From: Exiguobacterium algae
GTDB taxonomy: Bacteria > Bacillota > Bacilli > Exiguobacteriales > Exiguobacteriaceae
Direction: 5' to 3'
Assembly (NCBI RefSeq): GCF_018617875.1
Contig: NZ_JACSKZ010000001.1
Span: 62,001 to 126,000 of the forward strand
DNA: 64,000 nucleotides
Shown here piece after piece: positions 35,096 to 43,563 of the stretch (positions within the stretch are counted from its first letter, which is position 1; every line of letters begins with the position of its first letter). Position numbers and translations under genes: made by a program. A model generated the notes under the pieces. The model did not search any database, was not told the origin of the DNA, and saw nothing but the letters and a program-made list of their open reading frames with translations.

Positions 35096-36577
35096 ATGCA
35101 ATGGCAAGAATGGGTATCAATCGCGCTCTATCTCGTGATGATGCTCCTCATCGGTTATATTGCGTACAAACGCACGACCGATTCATCAGATTATATGTTA
35201 GGTGGCCGTAAAATGGGGCCAGGCGTAACTGCCATGTCAGCCGGGGCTTCGGACATGAGTGGTTGGATGTTAATGGGACTACCGGGTGCGATGTACGCAA
35301 CTGGACTATCAGCAATTTGGTTAGCCGTTGGATTGGTCATCGGAGCTTACTTGAACTACTTGTTAGTCGCTCCTCGACTTCGCGTCTTCACAGAGATGGC
35401 GAACGATTCGATCACGATTCCTGACTTCTTAGAGAATCGGTTCCGAGATCACTCGAACTGGCTACGGATCCTGTCTGCATCCGTCATCATCATCTTCTTC
35501 ACGTTCTACACGTCAGCCGGACTCGTATCTGGCGGGAAGTTGTTTGAAAGCTCATTCGGAATCAACTATCAGACTGGTGTCATCGTAACGATCAGCGTCG
35601 TCATACTTTACACGCTCTTCGGTGGATTCACAGCGGTCAGTTGGACAGACTTCGCACAAGGTGTCATCATGTTCTTGGCACTCGTGCTCGTACCATTTGT
35701 GGCGTTGACAGACATCGGTGGCGTAGAACCTGCCGTTAACTCTGCGACAGCAATCAACACTGACTTGTTCGATCTCTTCAAAGGGACGACAACACTTGGG
35801 ATCATCGGTCTCCTTGCTTGGGGACTCGGATACTTCGGTCAGCCGCACATCATCGTCCGCTTTATGGCAATCCGTGATGTGAAGTCAATCAAGAAAGCTC
35901 GCCGTATCGGGATGAGCTGGATGACCGTTTCAATCATTGGTGCCGTGATGACTGGTTTTGTAGGTATTGCTTACTTCCGTGGACAAGGCAATCCGCTTGC
36001 CGACCCAGAGACAGTGTTCATCCGCTTCTCTGACGTATTGTTCCACCCGTTCATCACAGGATTCTTACTCGCTGCCATTCTTGCAGCCGTCATGTCGACC
36101 GTATCGTCACAGTTGCTCGTTACGTCTTCAGCTCTTACAGAAGACTTCTATCGTAAGTTCTTCAACAAAGAAGCAAGTGAGAAGACAATGGTTCTCGCTG
36201 GACGAATCGGTGTCTTGACTGTCGGACTTGTTGCGACACTCATGTCACTCAACCCGTCAAGCACGATCTTGACGCTCGTCGGCTATGCATGGGCAGGATT
36301 TGGTTCTGCATTCGGTCCGGCCATCTTGCTCTCACTCTATTGGAACAAGATGACTCGTCAAGGTGCACTCGCAGGAATCCTCGTCGGTGCAATCACTGTC
36401 ATCCTTTGGATTGTTTCTGGTCTCACGACAGTTCTTTATGAGATGGTACCAGGATTCTTCCTCAGTATGCTCGCGATTGTACTCGTCAGTAAGTTCACTA
36501 GCCAGAAAGAACAAAAACGCATCTCTCGCGAATTTGGTGAAATGGAAGCTGAACTTGCAGCAGCTAAAGAAGAATAA
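35096..36577 (+). CDS. putP: Sodium/proline symporter PutP
   Basis: 493 residues of the sodium:solute symporter (SSS) family with 13 predicted membrane helices. PutP features are DYMLGGRKMGPGVTAMSAG, SDMSGWMLMGLPGAMY, and the helix 8-9 region with TVSSQLLVTSSALTEDFY (Na+ ligands Ser/Thr). It imports proline with sodium for nutrition or osmoprotection. ATG 35096 follows ATAGGAGGTT. It is monocistronic with a long upstream leader, so regulation by osmolarity or proline is plausible but not shown. Confidence 0.92.
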   Translation: MQWQEWVSIALYLVMMLLIGYIAYKRTTDSSDYMLGGRKMGPGVTAMSAGASDMSGWMLMGLPGAMYATGLSAIWLAVGLVIGAYLNYLLVAPRLRVFTEMANDSITIPDFLENRFRDHSNWLRILSASVIIIFFTFYTSAGLVSGGKLFESSFGINYQTGVIVTISVVILYTLFGGFTAVSWTDFAQGVIMFLALVLVPFVALTDIGGVEPAVNSATAINTDLFDLFKGTTTLGIIGLLAWGLGYFGQPHIIVRFMAIRDVKSIKKARRIGMSWMTVSIIGAVMTGFVGIAYFRGQGNPLADPETVFIRFSDVLFHPFITGFLLAAILAAVMSTVSSQLLVTSSALTEDFYRKFFNKEASEKTMVLAGRIGVLTVGLVATLMSLNPSSTILTLVGYAWAGFGSAFGPAILLSLYWNKMTRQGALAGILVGAITVILWIVSGLTTVLYEMVPGFFLSMLAIVLVSKFTSQKEQKRISREFGEMEAELAAAKEE

Positions 36578-36584
36578 ACACAAT

Positions 36585-36620
36585 AAAAAAATCGGCTCTT
36601 TAACAGAGCCGATTTTTTTA
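36585..36620. terminator. Bidirectional terminator after putP
   Basis: AAAAATCGGCTCT pairs with AGAGCCGATTTTT. It also serves the convergent small membrane gene. Confidence 0.85.
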
Positions 36621-36623
36621 TGT

Positions 36624-36941
36624 TCACATTGTCGTCGCAATCAACCATACGCGTACGATGAACGGGATGAGCACGAGAACGAGCATGGCATACCGCATCC
36701 ATCTGTTCCGGTTCCAATAGTAGGCCATCAAAACAAAAGGATGCAGGGCGACCAACTGATAAGGGTTGAACCAGAACCATGTAATGATCAAAACGATCAA
36801 ATAATATAAGACAGATTTTTGCTTCGTCGTTCTGTACTCCCGCCACATGTCATAGGCGCCTTTAAAAAAAGCGATCAACGTGGCAATCCAAAATACAATC
36901 ACAATGATATTGTCTAATCCAGTAACCAATCCCGTAACCAC
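36624..36941 (-). CDS. Small membrane protein, unknown
   Basis: 105 residues with three predicted membrane helices (about 10-28, 43-58, 82-101) and a basic loop MWREYRTTKQK between the first two. I do not recognise the family. GTG 36941 almost touches its AGAAGG; TTG 36929 has better spacing, so the start is uncertain. The gene lies four bases after the upstream membrane gene at 36945, in the same direction, and is likely co-transcribed. Confidence 0.55.
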   Translation of the reverse strand: MVTGLVTGLDNIIVIVFWIATLIAFFKGAYDMWREYRTTKQKSVLYYLIVLIITWFWFNPYQLVALHPFVLMAYYWNRNRWMRYAMLVLVLIPFIVRVWLIATTM

Positions 36942-36944
36942 CTT

Positions 36945-37499
36945 CTAAGAAGCATTTTCAAAATAGAAACCGCCCCAATAAATGTGGCGATACGTAAACT
37001 CTTTCCCACTTTCCGCGGTGATGACGATCTCGTCTTCGGTCAACACGAGTACATGGACCGGAATCTCACCTTGACGTAACATCGGGCTGAACAATTGGAA
37101 CTGTTTGTTCAACCACTTCCGCTCGGAAAAGTCTTGATAATGCGATAATGCTAAAATCGGATGAATCAAATACACAGCGATGACGAGCGCGATGGCTCCC
37201 GGCGAGGCGGCAATTTCCGTAAGAAAAGAAATCACGAGGAGTAATGATAACACGGCGTAACCAAACTCCACCAACTCCATCAGTGTGGCCCGACTGGCAA
37301 TGACATATTGCACGACCCGGAACATCACATAGAGCAGAACACTCACCATTACATATTCAGAGAACGGAGCACCTCGCATGGATAGATCGAGATAGAATAG
37401 GACCGGTAACAGGATAATCCACTTCCATAATTGTAAGGCGAGGTAAAACAATGATTGATCGATGAAACGACGGTTGTGAACGAGCCGTTGCATATCCAT
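36945..37499 (-). CDS. Membrane protein with a C-terminal cytoplasmic domain, unknown
   Basis: 184 residues: four hydrophobic helices in the first 120 residues, then a soluble part (LNKQFQLFSPMLRQGEIPVH, LVLTEDEIVITAESGKEFTY) that resembles the short YcxB-type tail of some membrane proteins. ATG 37499 sits eight bases after GGAGG and is preferred over GTG 37508. It precedes the 36624 gene in one transcript. No function can be given. Confidence 0.55.
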   Translation of the reverse strand: MDMQRLVHNRRFIDQSLFYLALQLWKWIILLPVLFYLDLSMRGAPFSEYVMVSVLLYVMFRVVQYVIASRATLMELVEFGYAVLSLLLVISFLTEIAASPGAIALVIAVYLIHPILALSHYQDFSERKWLNKQFQLFSPMLRQGEIPVHVLVLTEDEIVITAESGKEFTYRHIYWGGFYFENAS

Positions 37500-37579
37500 G
37501 TTTCCCACCTCCGATTAAAAGATGTGACCTTATCGTTACCATTCCCCATAAATGAAAATGATAACAGGCAATTACACTT

Positions 37580-38401
37580 CTATCGCTTATTTTCTTTTCG
37601 GGCAATCATTGCTGCATTTAATAATCCACCGAGCAGGATGACCGAAGCTGCGACATAAAACCAGATCAATAAGATGATGAATGCCCCGAGCTGGCCATAA
37701 AACTGTTCATAGCTCGCATACTGAGAATAGTAGCTGAACGCATTCGAGACTGTCAATATGCCGAGGGTCGCAAACAACGCCCCACCCCAACTGTTTTTAA
37801 ACGTCCCTCTCGCACTCGGAAGCCACTTATAGACGAAGACGAACACGATGAAGAGAATCGACGTCCCGACTCCCCACCGGAAGTAAAACCAGATTTGGGC
37901 ATACCGGGCGACAATCTCATCGACGAACAAGATATACGTCGACAGCTCCCGGAGAGCCGTCTCCGTCACCGGAACGAGTAGAGAAAACGGCAGCACGAAC
38001 ATCAAGGCCAGTGTGATGGCGATGTCCTGGAGCGCTCCGCGCCAAAAGGATTTCGTCCGCACGACCTGATAAGCATCGTTCAACGCCCTTACGAGCGATT
38101 GGACCGCGATCGAGGAGATCCAAAGGGCAGGCAGAATGCTGAACGAGGCGATTTTCAGTCTTGAGTCATCAAAGATGGCCTCAATGGTTCCTTGCAACAA
38201 TTTATAGCTCGCCTCCGGCATAATCAAGGATAAGGCTGAAATCACATCCCCGCTCGAGAATGGTAAAAATGCGACGATCCCGAGGACGAACAATAGAAAT
38301 GGAAACGTCGATAAAATAAAATAGTAAGCCAACATGGCCGCTTGATCATAGAATCGTTCTTGAAAAAACCGTTTGACAACGGTCGAAATCACGTGTTTCA
38401 T
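37580..38401 (-). CDS. YihY/BrkB-family membrane protein
   Basis: 273 residues with six membrane helices. The conserved YihY/virulence factor BrkB pattern is visible: RFFQERFYDQAAMLAYYFILS near the N-terminus, ISSIAVQSLVRALNDAYQV, and the C-terminal YGQLGAFIILLIWFY. The family has been linked to RNase BN by error and its true role is not settled. It begins at ATG 38401 and is followed by the two unknown membrane genes in the same direction. Confidence 0.85.
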   Translation of the reverse strand: MKHVISTVVKRFFQERFYDQAAMLAYYFILSTFPFLLFVLGIVAFLPFSSGDVISALSLIMPEASYKLLQGTIEAIFDDSRLKIASFSILPALWISSIAVQSLVRALNDAYQVVRTKSFWRGALQDIAITLALMFVLPFSLLVPVTETALRELSTYILFVDEIVARYAQIWFYFRWGVGTSILFIVFVFVYKWLPSARGTFKNSWGGALFATLGILTVSNAFSYYSQYASYEQFYGQLGAFIILLIWFYVAASVILLGGLLNAAMIARKENKR

Positions 38402-38459
38402 CGTTACTCGCTACTTTCAATTTATTATTGTTAATGTGGTATTTGAAATAATTTTATCA

Positions 38460-38506
38460 AGGGAAAAGACAAGAATCCCCTTAGCGGAGAATCTTGCCTT
38501 CCTTGA
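38460..38506 (-). terminator. Intrinsic terminator of the AGCS symporter gene
   Basis: On the minus strand CAAGATTCTCC pairs with GGGGATTCTTG with one mismatch, followed by TCTTTT. Confidence 0.65.
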
Positions 38507-38515
38507 TCATTGGGT

Positions 38516-39934
38516 TCAGCTGATCTGTTCTTCTTTCGATTCCCAAGCCTCGACGTGTTCTTTTCCGGGAAGGTCGACATTATCACGGAAGAATGTCGGG
38601 TCTTTACCGGCCCGTTTCTGGGCGATGTAGTCGTCAAGGAGCACTTTCGCGACCTTGCTCAACCGGAAGATGGCGTACATGTTGACGAGCGCCATGAGTC
38701 CCATGAAGATATCGGCGATCGACCAGACGAGTCCGGCCGAACGGATTGATCCGAAAAAGACCATTCCGATGACGGCAATGCGATACAACACCAGATACCG
38801 TTTCTTCTCGGAAATGAATTCGATATTCGTCTCACCATAATAGTAGTTCGCCAAAATCGAGCTGAACGCGAACAACAGGATGGCAATCGTCATGAGCGAG
38901 GTCGCAACCGGTCCGATCTCGACGAGCAGTGCTTCCTGCGCGAGTTCGATTCCTTGGAACTCCTCAGAACCTTGTACACCGGAAATGAGGACGATCATCG
39001 CCGTCGCCGTACAGATGAACAGCGTATCGACGAACACACTGAGCGATTGAATCAAGCCTTGCTTGACCGGATGGCTGACTTCGGCCGTGGCCGCAGCGTT
39101 CGGCGCAGAGCCCATCCCCGCCTCGTTGGAGAACAAGCCGCGACGGATCCCCTGAAGGACAGCGGCTCCGACCGCACCTCCAAACAATTCTCTGAATCCG
39201 AACACGCCCTCTGAGAAGATCGCCGAGAAGACGGCCGGGACGACGTCAAGATTCGTCAAGATCACCCAGATCGACAAGAGGATGTATCCCCCTGCCATGA
39301 CCGGGACGATGACCCCGGACAACGTCGAAATCGAACGAATCCCGCCGAAGATGACGATGCCGGTGACGACCGCCAAAATCAACCCGATCCACCACGTGTT
39401 GATCTCAAACACGTTGTTCACAGACAAGGCGATCGTGTTCGCCTGGACAGAGTTGAACGCAAATCCGAACGAGAACGTGATCAAGATCGCGAAGACGATC
39501 CCTAACCACCTCTCTCCCAATGCGCGTTCGATGTAATAAGCCGGTCCCCCGCGCCATGCCTTCCCATCGTGCACTTTATACACTTGGGCGAGCGTACTCT
39601 CGACGAACGCGGAGGCCGCCCCGATCAAGGCGATGAGCCACATCCAAAAGACGGCGCCGGCCCCCCCGAGGGCGATGGCGGTCGATACCCCGGCGATGTT
39701 TCCGGTCCCGACACGGGCGGCCGTCCCGATGGCAAACGCTTGGAAAGAAGATACTTGCCCTTTTTCATGTTTAAGCCCTTTGACAAACAAGAGCTTGAAC
39801 ATCTCGGGTAACATCCGGAATTGGACGAACCCCATTCGAACCGTAAAGTAGATCCCCCCGATAATCAATACAAAGATGAGCGCATACGTCCATAAAATGT
39901 CATTGACTTGCATGATCAGTTCTTTTATATCCAA
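38516..39934 (-). CDS. Alanine/glycine:sodium symporter (AGCS family)
   Basis: 472 residues with about 11 membrane helices. Family blocks seen are FQAFAIGTAARVGTGNIAGV, GGPAYYIERAL, RRGLFSNEAGMGSAPNAAAT, and FAFSSILANYYYGE near the C-terminus. It takes up D/L-alanine or glycine with Na+ or H+. The start is TTG 39934 behind GGAGGCGG. The gene is monocistronic with a terminator. Confidence 0.9.
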   Translation of the reverse strand: MDIKELIMQVNDILWTYALIFVLIIGGIYFTVRMGFVQFRMLPEMFKLLFVKGLKHEKGQVSSFQAFAIGTAARVGTGNIAGVSTAIALGGAGAVFWMWLIALIGAASAFVESTLAQVYKVHDGKAWRGGPAYYIERALGERWLGIVFAILITFSFGFAFNSVQANTIALSVNNVFEINTWWIGLILAVVTGIVIFGGIRSISTLSGVIVPVMAGGYILLSIWVILTNLDVVPAVFSAIFSEGVFGFRELFGGAVGAAVLQGIRRGLFSNEAGMGSAPNAAATAEVSHPVKQGLIQSLSVFVDTLFICTATAMIVLISGVQGSEEFQGIELAQEALLVEIGPVATSLMTIAILLFAFSSILANYYYGETNIEFISEKKRYLVLYRIAVIGMVFFGSIRSAGLVWSIADIFMGLMALVNMYAIFRLSKVAKVLLDDYIAQKRAGKDPTFFRDNVDLPGKEHVEAWESKEEQIS

Positions 39935-39994
39935 ATCATCCGCCTCCTTTTACCGATTTTTACCCACTCTGAAACGGTCAGAAACTGCCTGTAT

Positions 39995-40894
39995 TCACAC
40001 TTCCTTTAGGATTTCCTCACAGATCCGGTGGGTTTCAAGACTATCTTCCGCCAAGACCGAACCGTTCGGCTCGCCTTCAAGAAGCTGAACGAACGCCTCC
40101 AGCATCGTCGTGAAGCCACGTCGTTTCAGATTCGACTCCCACGGGCTCAGTGCACGCTCCTGGACTCCCGCCGGTGTATAATCGTACACTCGCTCGACGT
40201 CCCGCGACACCCGTTTCACATCCGGTGACATGACTTCCATCACTTCTTCGGTACAACCGCTATCCCGGTTCATGACACCGACGGCGAGGACTCCGCCTGC
40301 CGTGAACTGGATCATAAGCTGCTTCAAAATCCCTTCTTCAACGCGAGTCGTGACGTGTAGGCCATCCACAGGGGCGCTATTCGTCAAATAGCGTAACGTG
40401 TCGACGACATGGACGAAATCTTCGATGATGAACTCGCGCAGTGTCGCCGGCGAATACGTTCGGTTCTTCTGGATGACGACCATGTTCGGGTCGGTCACTT
40501 CCTTGAGCGCTTGCGTCGCCGTGGCGAAACGACGATTGAAGCCGGTGACGAGATGTACTCCGTTTTTTTCGGCGATTCGAACGAGTTGCTCCGTCTCTTC
40601 ATACTTGAACGTGACCGGTTTATCGATGAACACGTGTTTCCCGTTCTTCAAAAAATATTCCGCCTGATGCCCATGCGCTGCGGTAGTGGAGTGGATCATG
40701 ACGGCGTCAATTTCTTCAAGCGGCACGGACTCAATCGTTTCGTACGCGCCACTGAACCGATAGCGCGCGACCATCTCCTCCGCTTTCTCACGGTCTCTTG
40801 AGACCAGAAAGACGTTGATGTTCTTCATTCCTGCATAGACGGGTAAGTACGCTTTCTTGGCGACGTCCCCGATTCCGACGACCAATAGATTCAT
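39995..40894 (-). CDS. Gfo/Idh/MocA-family oxidoreductase
   Basis: 299 residues. The N-terminal Rossmann domain begins MNLLVVGIGDVAKKAYLPVY, with HVFIDKPVTF carrying the conserved EKP-like lysine segment (DKP here) and GVHLVTGFNRRF. The C-terminal part forms the beta-sheet dimer domain. These enzymes oxidise or reduce sugars and related compounds with NAD(P). ATG 40894 has eight bases to AAGGAG, while ATG 40900 has only two. The substrate is unknown, and no sugar operon is nearby. Confidence 0.85.
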   Translation of the reverse strand: MNLLVVGIGDVAKKAYLPVYAGMKNINVFLVSRDREKAEEMVARYRFSGAYETIESVPLEEIDAVMIHSTTAAHGHQAEYFLKNGKHVFIDKPVTFKYEETEQLVRIAEKNGVHLVTGFNRRFATATQALKEVTDPNMVVIQKNRTYSPATLREFIIEDFVHVVDTLRYLTNSAPVDGLHVTTRVEEGILKQLMIQFTAGGVLAVGVMNRDSGCTEEVMEVMSPDVKRVSRDVERVYDYTPAGVQERALSPWESNLKRRGFTTMLEAFVQLLEGEPNGSVLAEDSLETHRICEEILKEV

Positions 40895-40930
40895 TTCCAT
40901 CACTCCTTCAATTGATGACTCATTATGTAC

Positions 40931-40952
40931 GGACAAAACCCGAAGCATGAAG
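40931..40952 (-). terminator. Weak terminator of the 60-residue gene
   Basis: On the minus strand CCCGAGGC pairs with GCTTCGGG, followed by TTTTG. Confidence 0.5.
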
Positions 40953-40962
40953 CCTCGGGTGG

Positions 40963-41145
40963 TTATTTCACAGCGATGATCTCAATACTCGTGATCGGCT
41001 CACGGATCGCGTCCGACACGATTTGGTACAGTTGATTCAATTGATCGTTGTCATTCAAATCCGGTTTCCGGTCCATCTCGACCTCCACCGTCCGTGTCGT
41101 CTGTTCTTTCGCGTGAAAATAATACTCGACTGTATACGTCTGCAT
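40963..41145 (-). CDS. 60-residue protein of unknown function
   Basis: A small gene with a good GAAAGGGGAC ribosome binding site ahead of ATG 41145. The product begins MQTYTVEYYFHAKEQTTRTV and ends ITSIEIIAVK: alternating strands and one helix, suggesting a compact beta-alpha-beta fold. No family was recognised. A weak terminator follows. The coding nature rests on the ribosome binding site and amino-acid composition. Confidence 0.6.
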   Translation of the reverse strand: MQTYTVEYYFHAKEQTTRTVEVEMDRKPDLNDNDQLNQLYQIVSDAIREPITSIEIIAVK

Positions 41146-41284
41146 TCTCTGTCCCCTTTCTTATTATACATATGTAATGTATAACCTGTTCCCTTCCGGA
41201 TGAAACAAATGTGAAGACTTCTTTGACACGGATTGTCCACCTCCCAGTTGGAGAGCCAGATCATCCAAAATTGTTTGAGAACGT

Positions 41285-41310
41285 AAAAAAAACCGCTCCT
41301 AGGAGCGGTT
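41285..41310 (-). terminator. Intrinsic terminator of the RNA methyltransferase gene
   Basis: On the minus strand AACCGCTCC and GGAGCGGTT meet at a TA dinucleotide and are followed by a long T run. Confidence 0.8.
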
Positions 41311-41345
41311 AATGTGTCTTAGAAGACAAGGTGTGCGAGGAGTGA

Positions 41346-42509
41346 TTACTCACCCTTGTTTTTTGGCTCTACGTTAGGCTTCGGACGACGTTTACCGAAA
41401 TATTGGTAGTACTGCGTCTCGATATTCCCGTTATAAAGCTTCCGACGCTTCGTCGCCGGACGGCCATATGCCTTCTCGAAATCCTCGTAGCTCGTCAGCA
41501 TGTAGACGCTGTAACCCGGGTATTTCGCATATTGCTGACCGATCCGTTCATACAGGTCGATGATCTCTTCTTCCGATTGGAGGCGTTCCCCGTATGGCGG
41601 GTTCCCGATGATGACGCCGTACTCTTCTTTTGGCTTTAAGGCAGCCGCGTCGCTATGGACGAACGTGATGGCGTCACGGACGTCAGCGAGCTCCGCATTG
41701 TCTTTCGCAAGCTTGACCATGCGTGGGTCGAGGTCGATCCCGTAGATTTTAAGCGGCTTATCCCACTCCGCCTTTTCGTTTGCTTCATTGATCGCCGCAT
41801 ACCAGGCTTTCTTCGGGATACACGTCCAGTCTTGTGAGAAGAACTCGCGGTTGATCCCCGGTGCGATGTTTCGGCCGATCATCGCCGCCTCGATTGCGAG
41901 CGTCCCGGAACCGGTGAAGACGTCATAGAACGGCATGTCCGGACGCCAGTTCGTCAATTGAATCATTGCTGCCGCCATCGTCTCTTTGAGCGGTGCCTGC
42001 GAATGGAGTTCACGATAGCCGCGACGGTGGAGCGGACCTGACGTGTCGATCGTGATCGTCGCAACATCTTTTAAGAGCGCCACTTCGATCGGGAATTTCG
42101 CTCCTGTTTTCGGGAGCCATTCCCCTTGCTTGTTGTAGCCGCGTTGCATCGCCTCGACGATCGCCTTCTCCGTGATCTTTTGACAGTCTCGGATCGAGAA
42201 CAGTTTCGATTTGACCGAGCGACCGTCAACCGTGAACGCAGCGTCCCATGGCATGAGATCTGTCCACGGCAAAGACACAACCCCGTCGAATAACTCTGTG
42301 AACGTTGTCGCCTTGAACTCGGCTACGACGAGTTTGACACGGTCCGCTGTCCGGAGCCACATGTTCAGACGCGGGATGTCTTCCATTTCCGCATCGATGT
42401 AGATCCGTCCATTCTCCACCTCACACGTATATCCGAGGTCGCGGACCTCCTTTGCGACAAGCGCTTCGATGCCCATTGCCGCTGTGGCAATCAATTTCCG
42501 TTTCGTCAT
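41346..42509 (-). CDS. THUMP-domain RNA N2-guanine methyltransferase (YpsC/RlmL-like)
   Basis: 387 residues. An N-terminal THUMP RNA-binding domain (about 45-155) is followed by a Rossmann SAM-dependent methyltransferase with FYDVFTGSGTLAIEAA (SAM site), an acidic GIDLDPRMV strand end, and the catalytic NPPYGERL motif. Relatives methylate G2445 of 23S rRNA. The gene lies directly downstream of rnpB in the same direction, as its homolog ypsC does in Bacillus. Confidence 0.88.
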   Translation of the reverse strand: MTKRKLIATAAMGIEALVAKEVRDLGYTCEVENGRIYIDAEMEDIPRLNMWLRTADRVKLVVAEFKATTFTELFDGVVSLPWTDLMPWDAAFTVDGRSVKSKLFSIRDCQKITEKAIVEAMQRGYNKQGEWLPKTGAKFPIEVALLKDVATITIDTSGPLHRRGYRELHSQAPLKETMAAAMIQLTNWRPDMPFYDVFTGSGTLAIEAAMIGRNIAPGINREFFSQDWTCIPKKAWYAAINEANEKAEWDKPLKIYGIDLDPRMVKLAKDNAELADVRDAITFVHSDAAALKPKEEYGVIIGNPPYGERLQSEEEIIDLYERIGQQYAKYPGYSVYMLTSYEDFEKAYGRPATKRRKLYNGNIETQYYQYFGKRRPKPNVEPKNKGE

Positions 42510-42559
42510 TCTATCGCCTTCTTTCTAATCATAATTTTTCATCAGTAAATTAATCATGT

Positions 42560-42594
42560 AAAAAGGAGCTCAAGTTAATTTGCTTGAACTCCTT
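42560..42594 (-). terminator. Terminator of rnpB
   Basis: On the minus strand GGAGTTCAAG pairs with CTTGAGCTCC (one G-T pair), followed by TTTTT. Confidence 0.8.
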
Positions 42595-42599
42595 GTCGA

Positions 42600-42998
42600 T
42601 GTTAGTTGAGACTATGTTGTCCTGTAAGCCATGTTCTGTACTCCGGTGCTCATAACGGTCTCCCTGGCACGATGGAGTGACAATCATCTATCTGCGCGCA
42701 ATCGGCGCCCTCCGTCCCGTTCGGTTCCGGTCGGGAAGTTCCCCTACCATAGTTTGGGTTTCTCGCTCGTGGGGTTTACCTCGTTCCACTCTGAACGTTT
42801 CCATTCAGACTCCGTCACTGTGGCACTTTCAAGAAGCGTGCACCGTATCCGAGGACTTAGGTGCTTCTTCTGCCGTCAACTTGCGTTGCCTACACTTATC
42901 GTTTCGTGTAGCACGATCACTACAGCCGTCACAGGCTGTGCGAGCATGGACTTTCCTCAAGACTCTCGTCCCGCGATTGTCCAGACCCCATAGTCACT
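42600..42998 (-). ncRNA. rnpB: RNase P RNA, type B
   Basis: The catalytic RNA of RNase P, which matures the 5' ends of tRNAs. The minus strand shows the invariant GAGGAAAGTCCATGCTCGCAC near the 5' end (conserved region I), AAAGTGCCACAGTGACG, GTGGAACGAGGTAAACCCC, GAGCGAGAAACCCAAA, ATAGATGATTG, and the 3' ACATGGCTTACAG (conserved region V). Overall similarity to the B. subtilis type B RNA is evident. The terminal helix pairs GACTATG (42989-42995) with its complement at 42610-42616. The 5' end is set from the promoter; the 3' end could extend to the terminator. Confidence 0.95.
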
Positions 42999-43004
42999 TC
43001 ACCC

Positions 43005-43033
43005 ATTGTAGCGGATTATGCGCACGTTGACAA
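43005..43033 (-). promoter_or_regulatory. Promoter of rnpB
   Basis: On the minus strand TTGTCA, 17 bases, TACAAT; the predicted start is 6-7 bases downstream, at about 42998. Confidence 0.8.
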
Positions 43034-43047
43034 CTCAAATCCCGAAC

Positions 43048-43076
43048 TTGATTTTACGAACCGTCAGCGCTAAAAT
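43048..43076 (+). promoter_or_regulatory. Promoter of the 43109 gene
   Basis: TTGATT, 17 bases, TAAAAT, placed back to back with the rnpB promoter only 14 bases away. Confidence 0.6.
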
Positions 43077-43108
43077 AAGGCGTGTTCACTGAATAAGGAG
43101 GGATTTTG

Positions 43109-43513
43109 ATGCATCAAGATGCGAAAAATGGTTGGATCCAACGTCTGACCTATGTAATTGAAATCGATGACATTAAAGTGCTCCACCCGAACAACGGCGT
43201 GTTCGCCTTCTATCGGAACAACCGACTTGTCCGTGGGTTCGAACCGTTCGACATCAAGGCTCCGAACGAGTTGTCGAAGCGTTCGTATCATTTCGACCAT
43301 CATAACCTGGCACATCTACAAGAACGCTTCCCAGAGGCGATTCCTTTATATGATGCGACGGCACAGACCCGTCGCGAATGGAGCGACACCGTACGTGTCG
43401 GTCTGTGTGACATTATTCGAGATGGAAAGTTGAGCTTTGAGCATATCGATGACCAAGGCAATGTCTTAGAAGCTAGCATCCGTTGGTGTGGGGAAGCCAT
43501 CACCATCGACTGA
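43109..43513 (+). CDS. 134-residue protein of unknown function
   Basis: A cytoplasmic, mixed alpha/beta protein with several His and acidic residues (HFDHHNLAHLQERF, HIDDQGNVLEASIRWCG). I do not recognise it. ATG 43109 follows AAGGAGGGATTTTG. It has its own promoter divergent from rnpB and a strong terminator, so it is a real single-gene unit. Confidence 0.6.
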   Translation: MHQDAKNGWIQRLTYVIEIDDIKVLHPNNGVFAFYRNNRLVRGFEPFDIKAPNELSKRSYHFDHHNLAHLQERFPEAIPLYDATAQTRREWSDTVRVGLCDIIRDGKLSFEHIDDQGNVLEASIRWCGEAITID

Positions 43514-43516
43514 CAA

Positions 43517-43563
43517 ACGAAAAGCCACTTCACTCATAAAATTGAGCGAAGTGGCTTTTTTTT
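43517..43563. terminator. Bidirectional terminator
   Basis: GCCACTTC and CTCA pair with TGAG and GAAGTGGC, flanked by A and T runs. Confidence 0.85.

Noticed and set aside
42631-43030. Two plus-strand frames of about 120 codons in the rnpB region
   Set aside because: They lie opposite the RNase P RNA, have no ribosome binding site and the conserved RNA explains the sequence.
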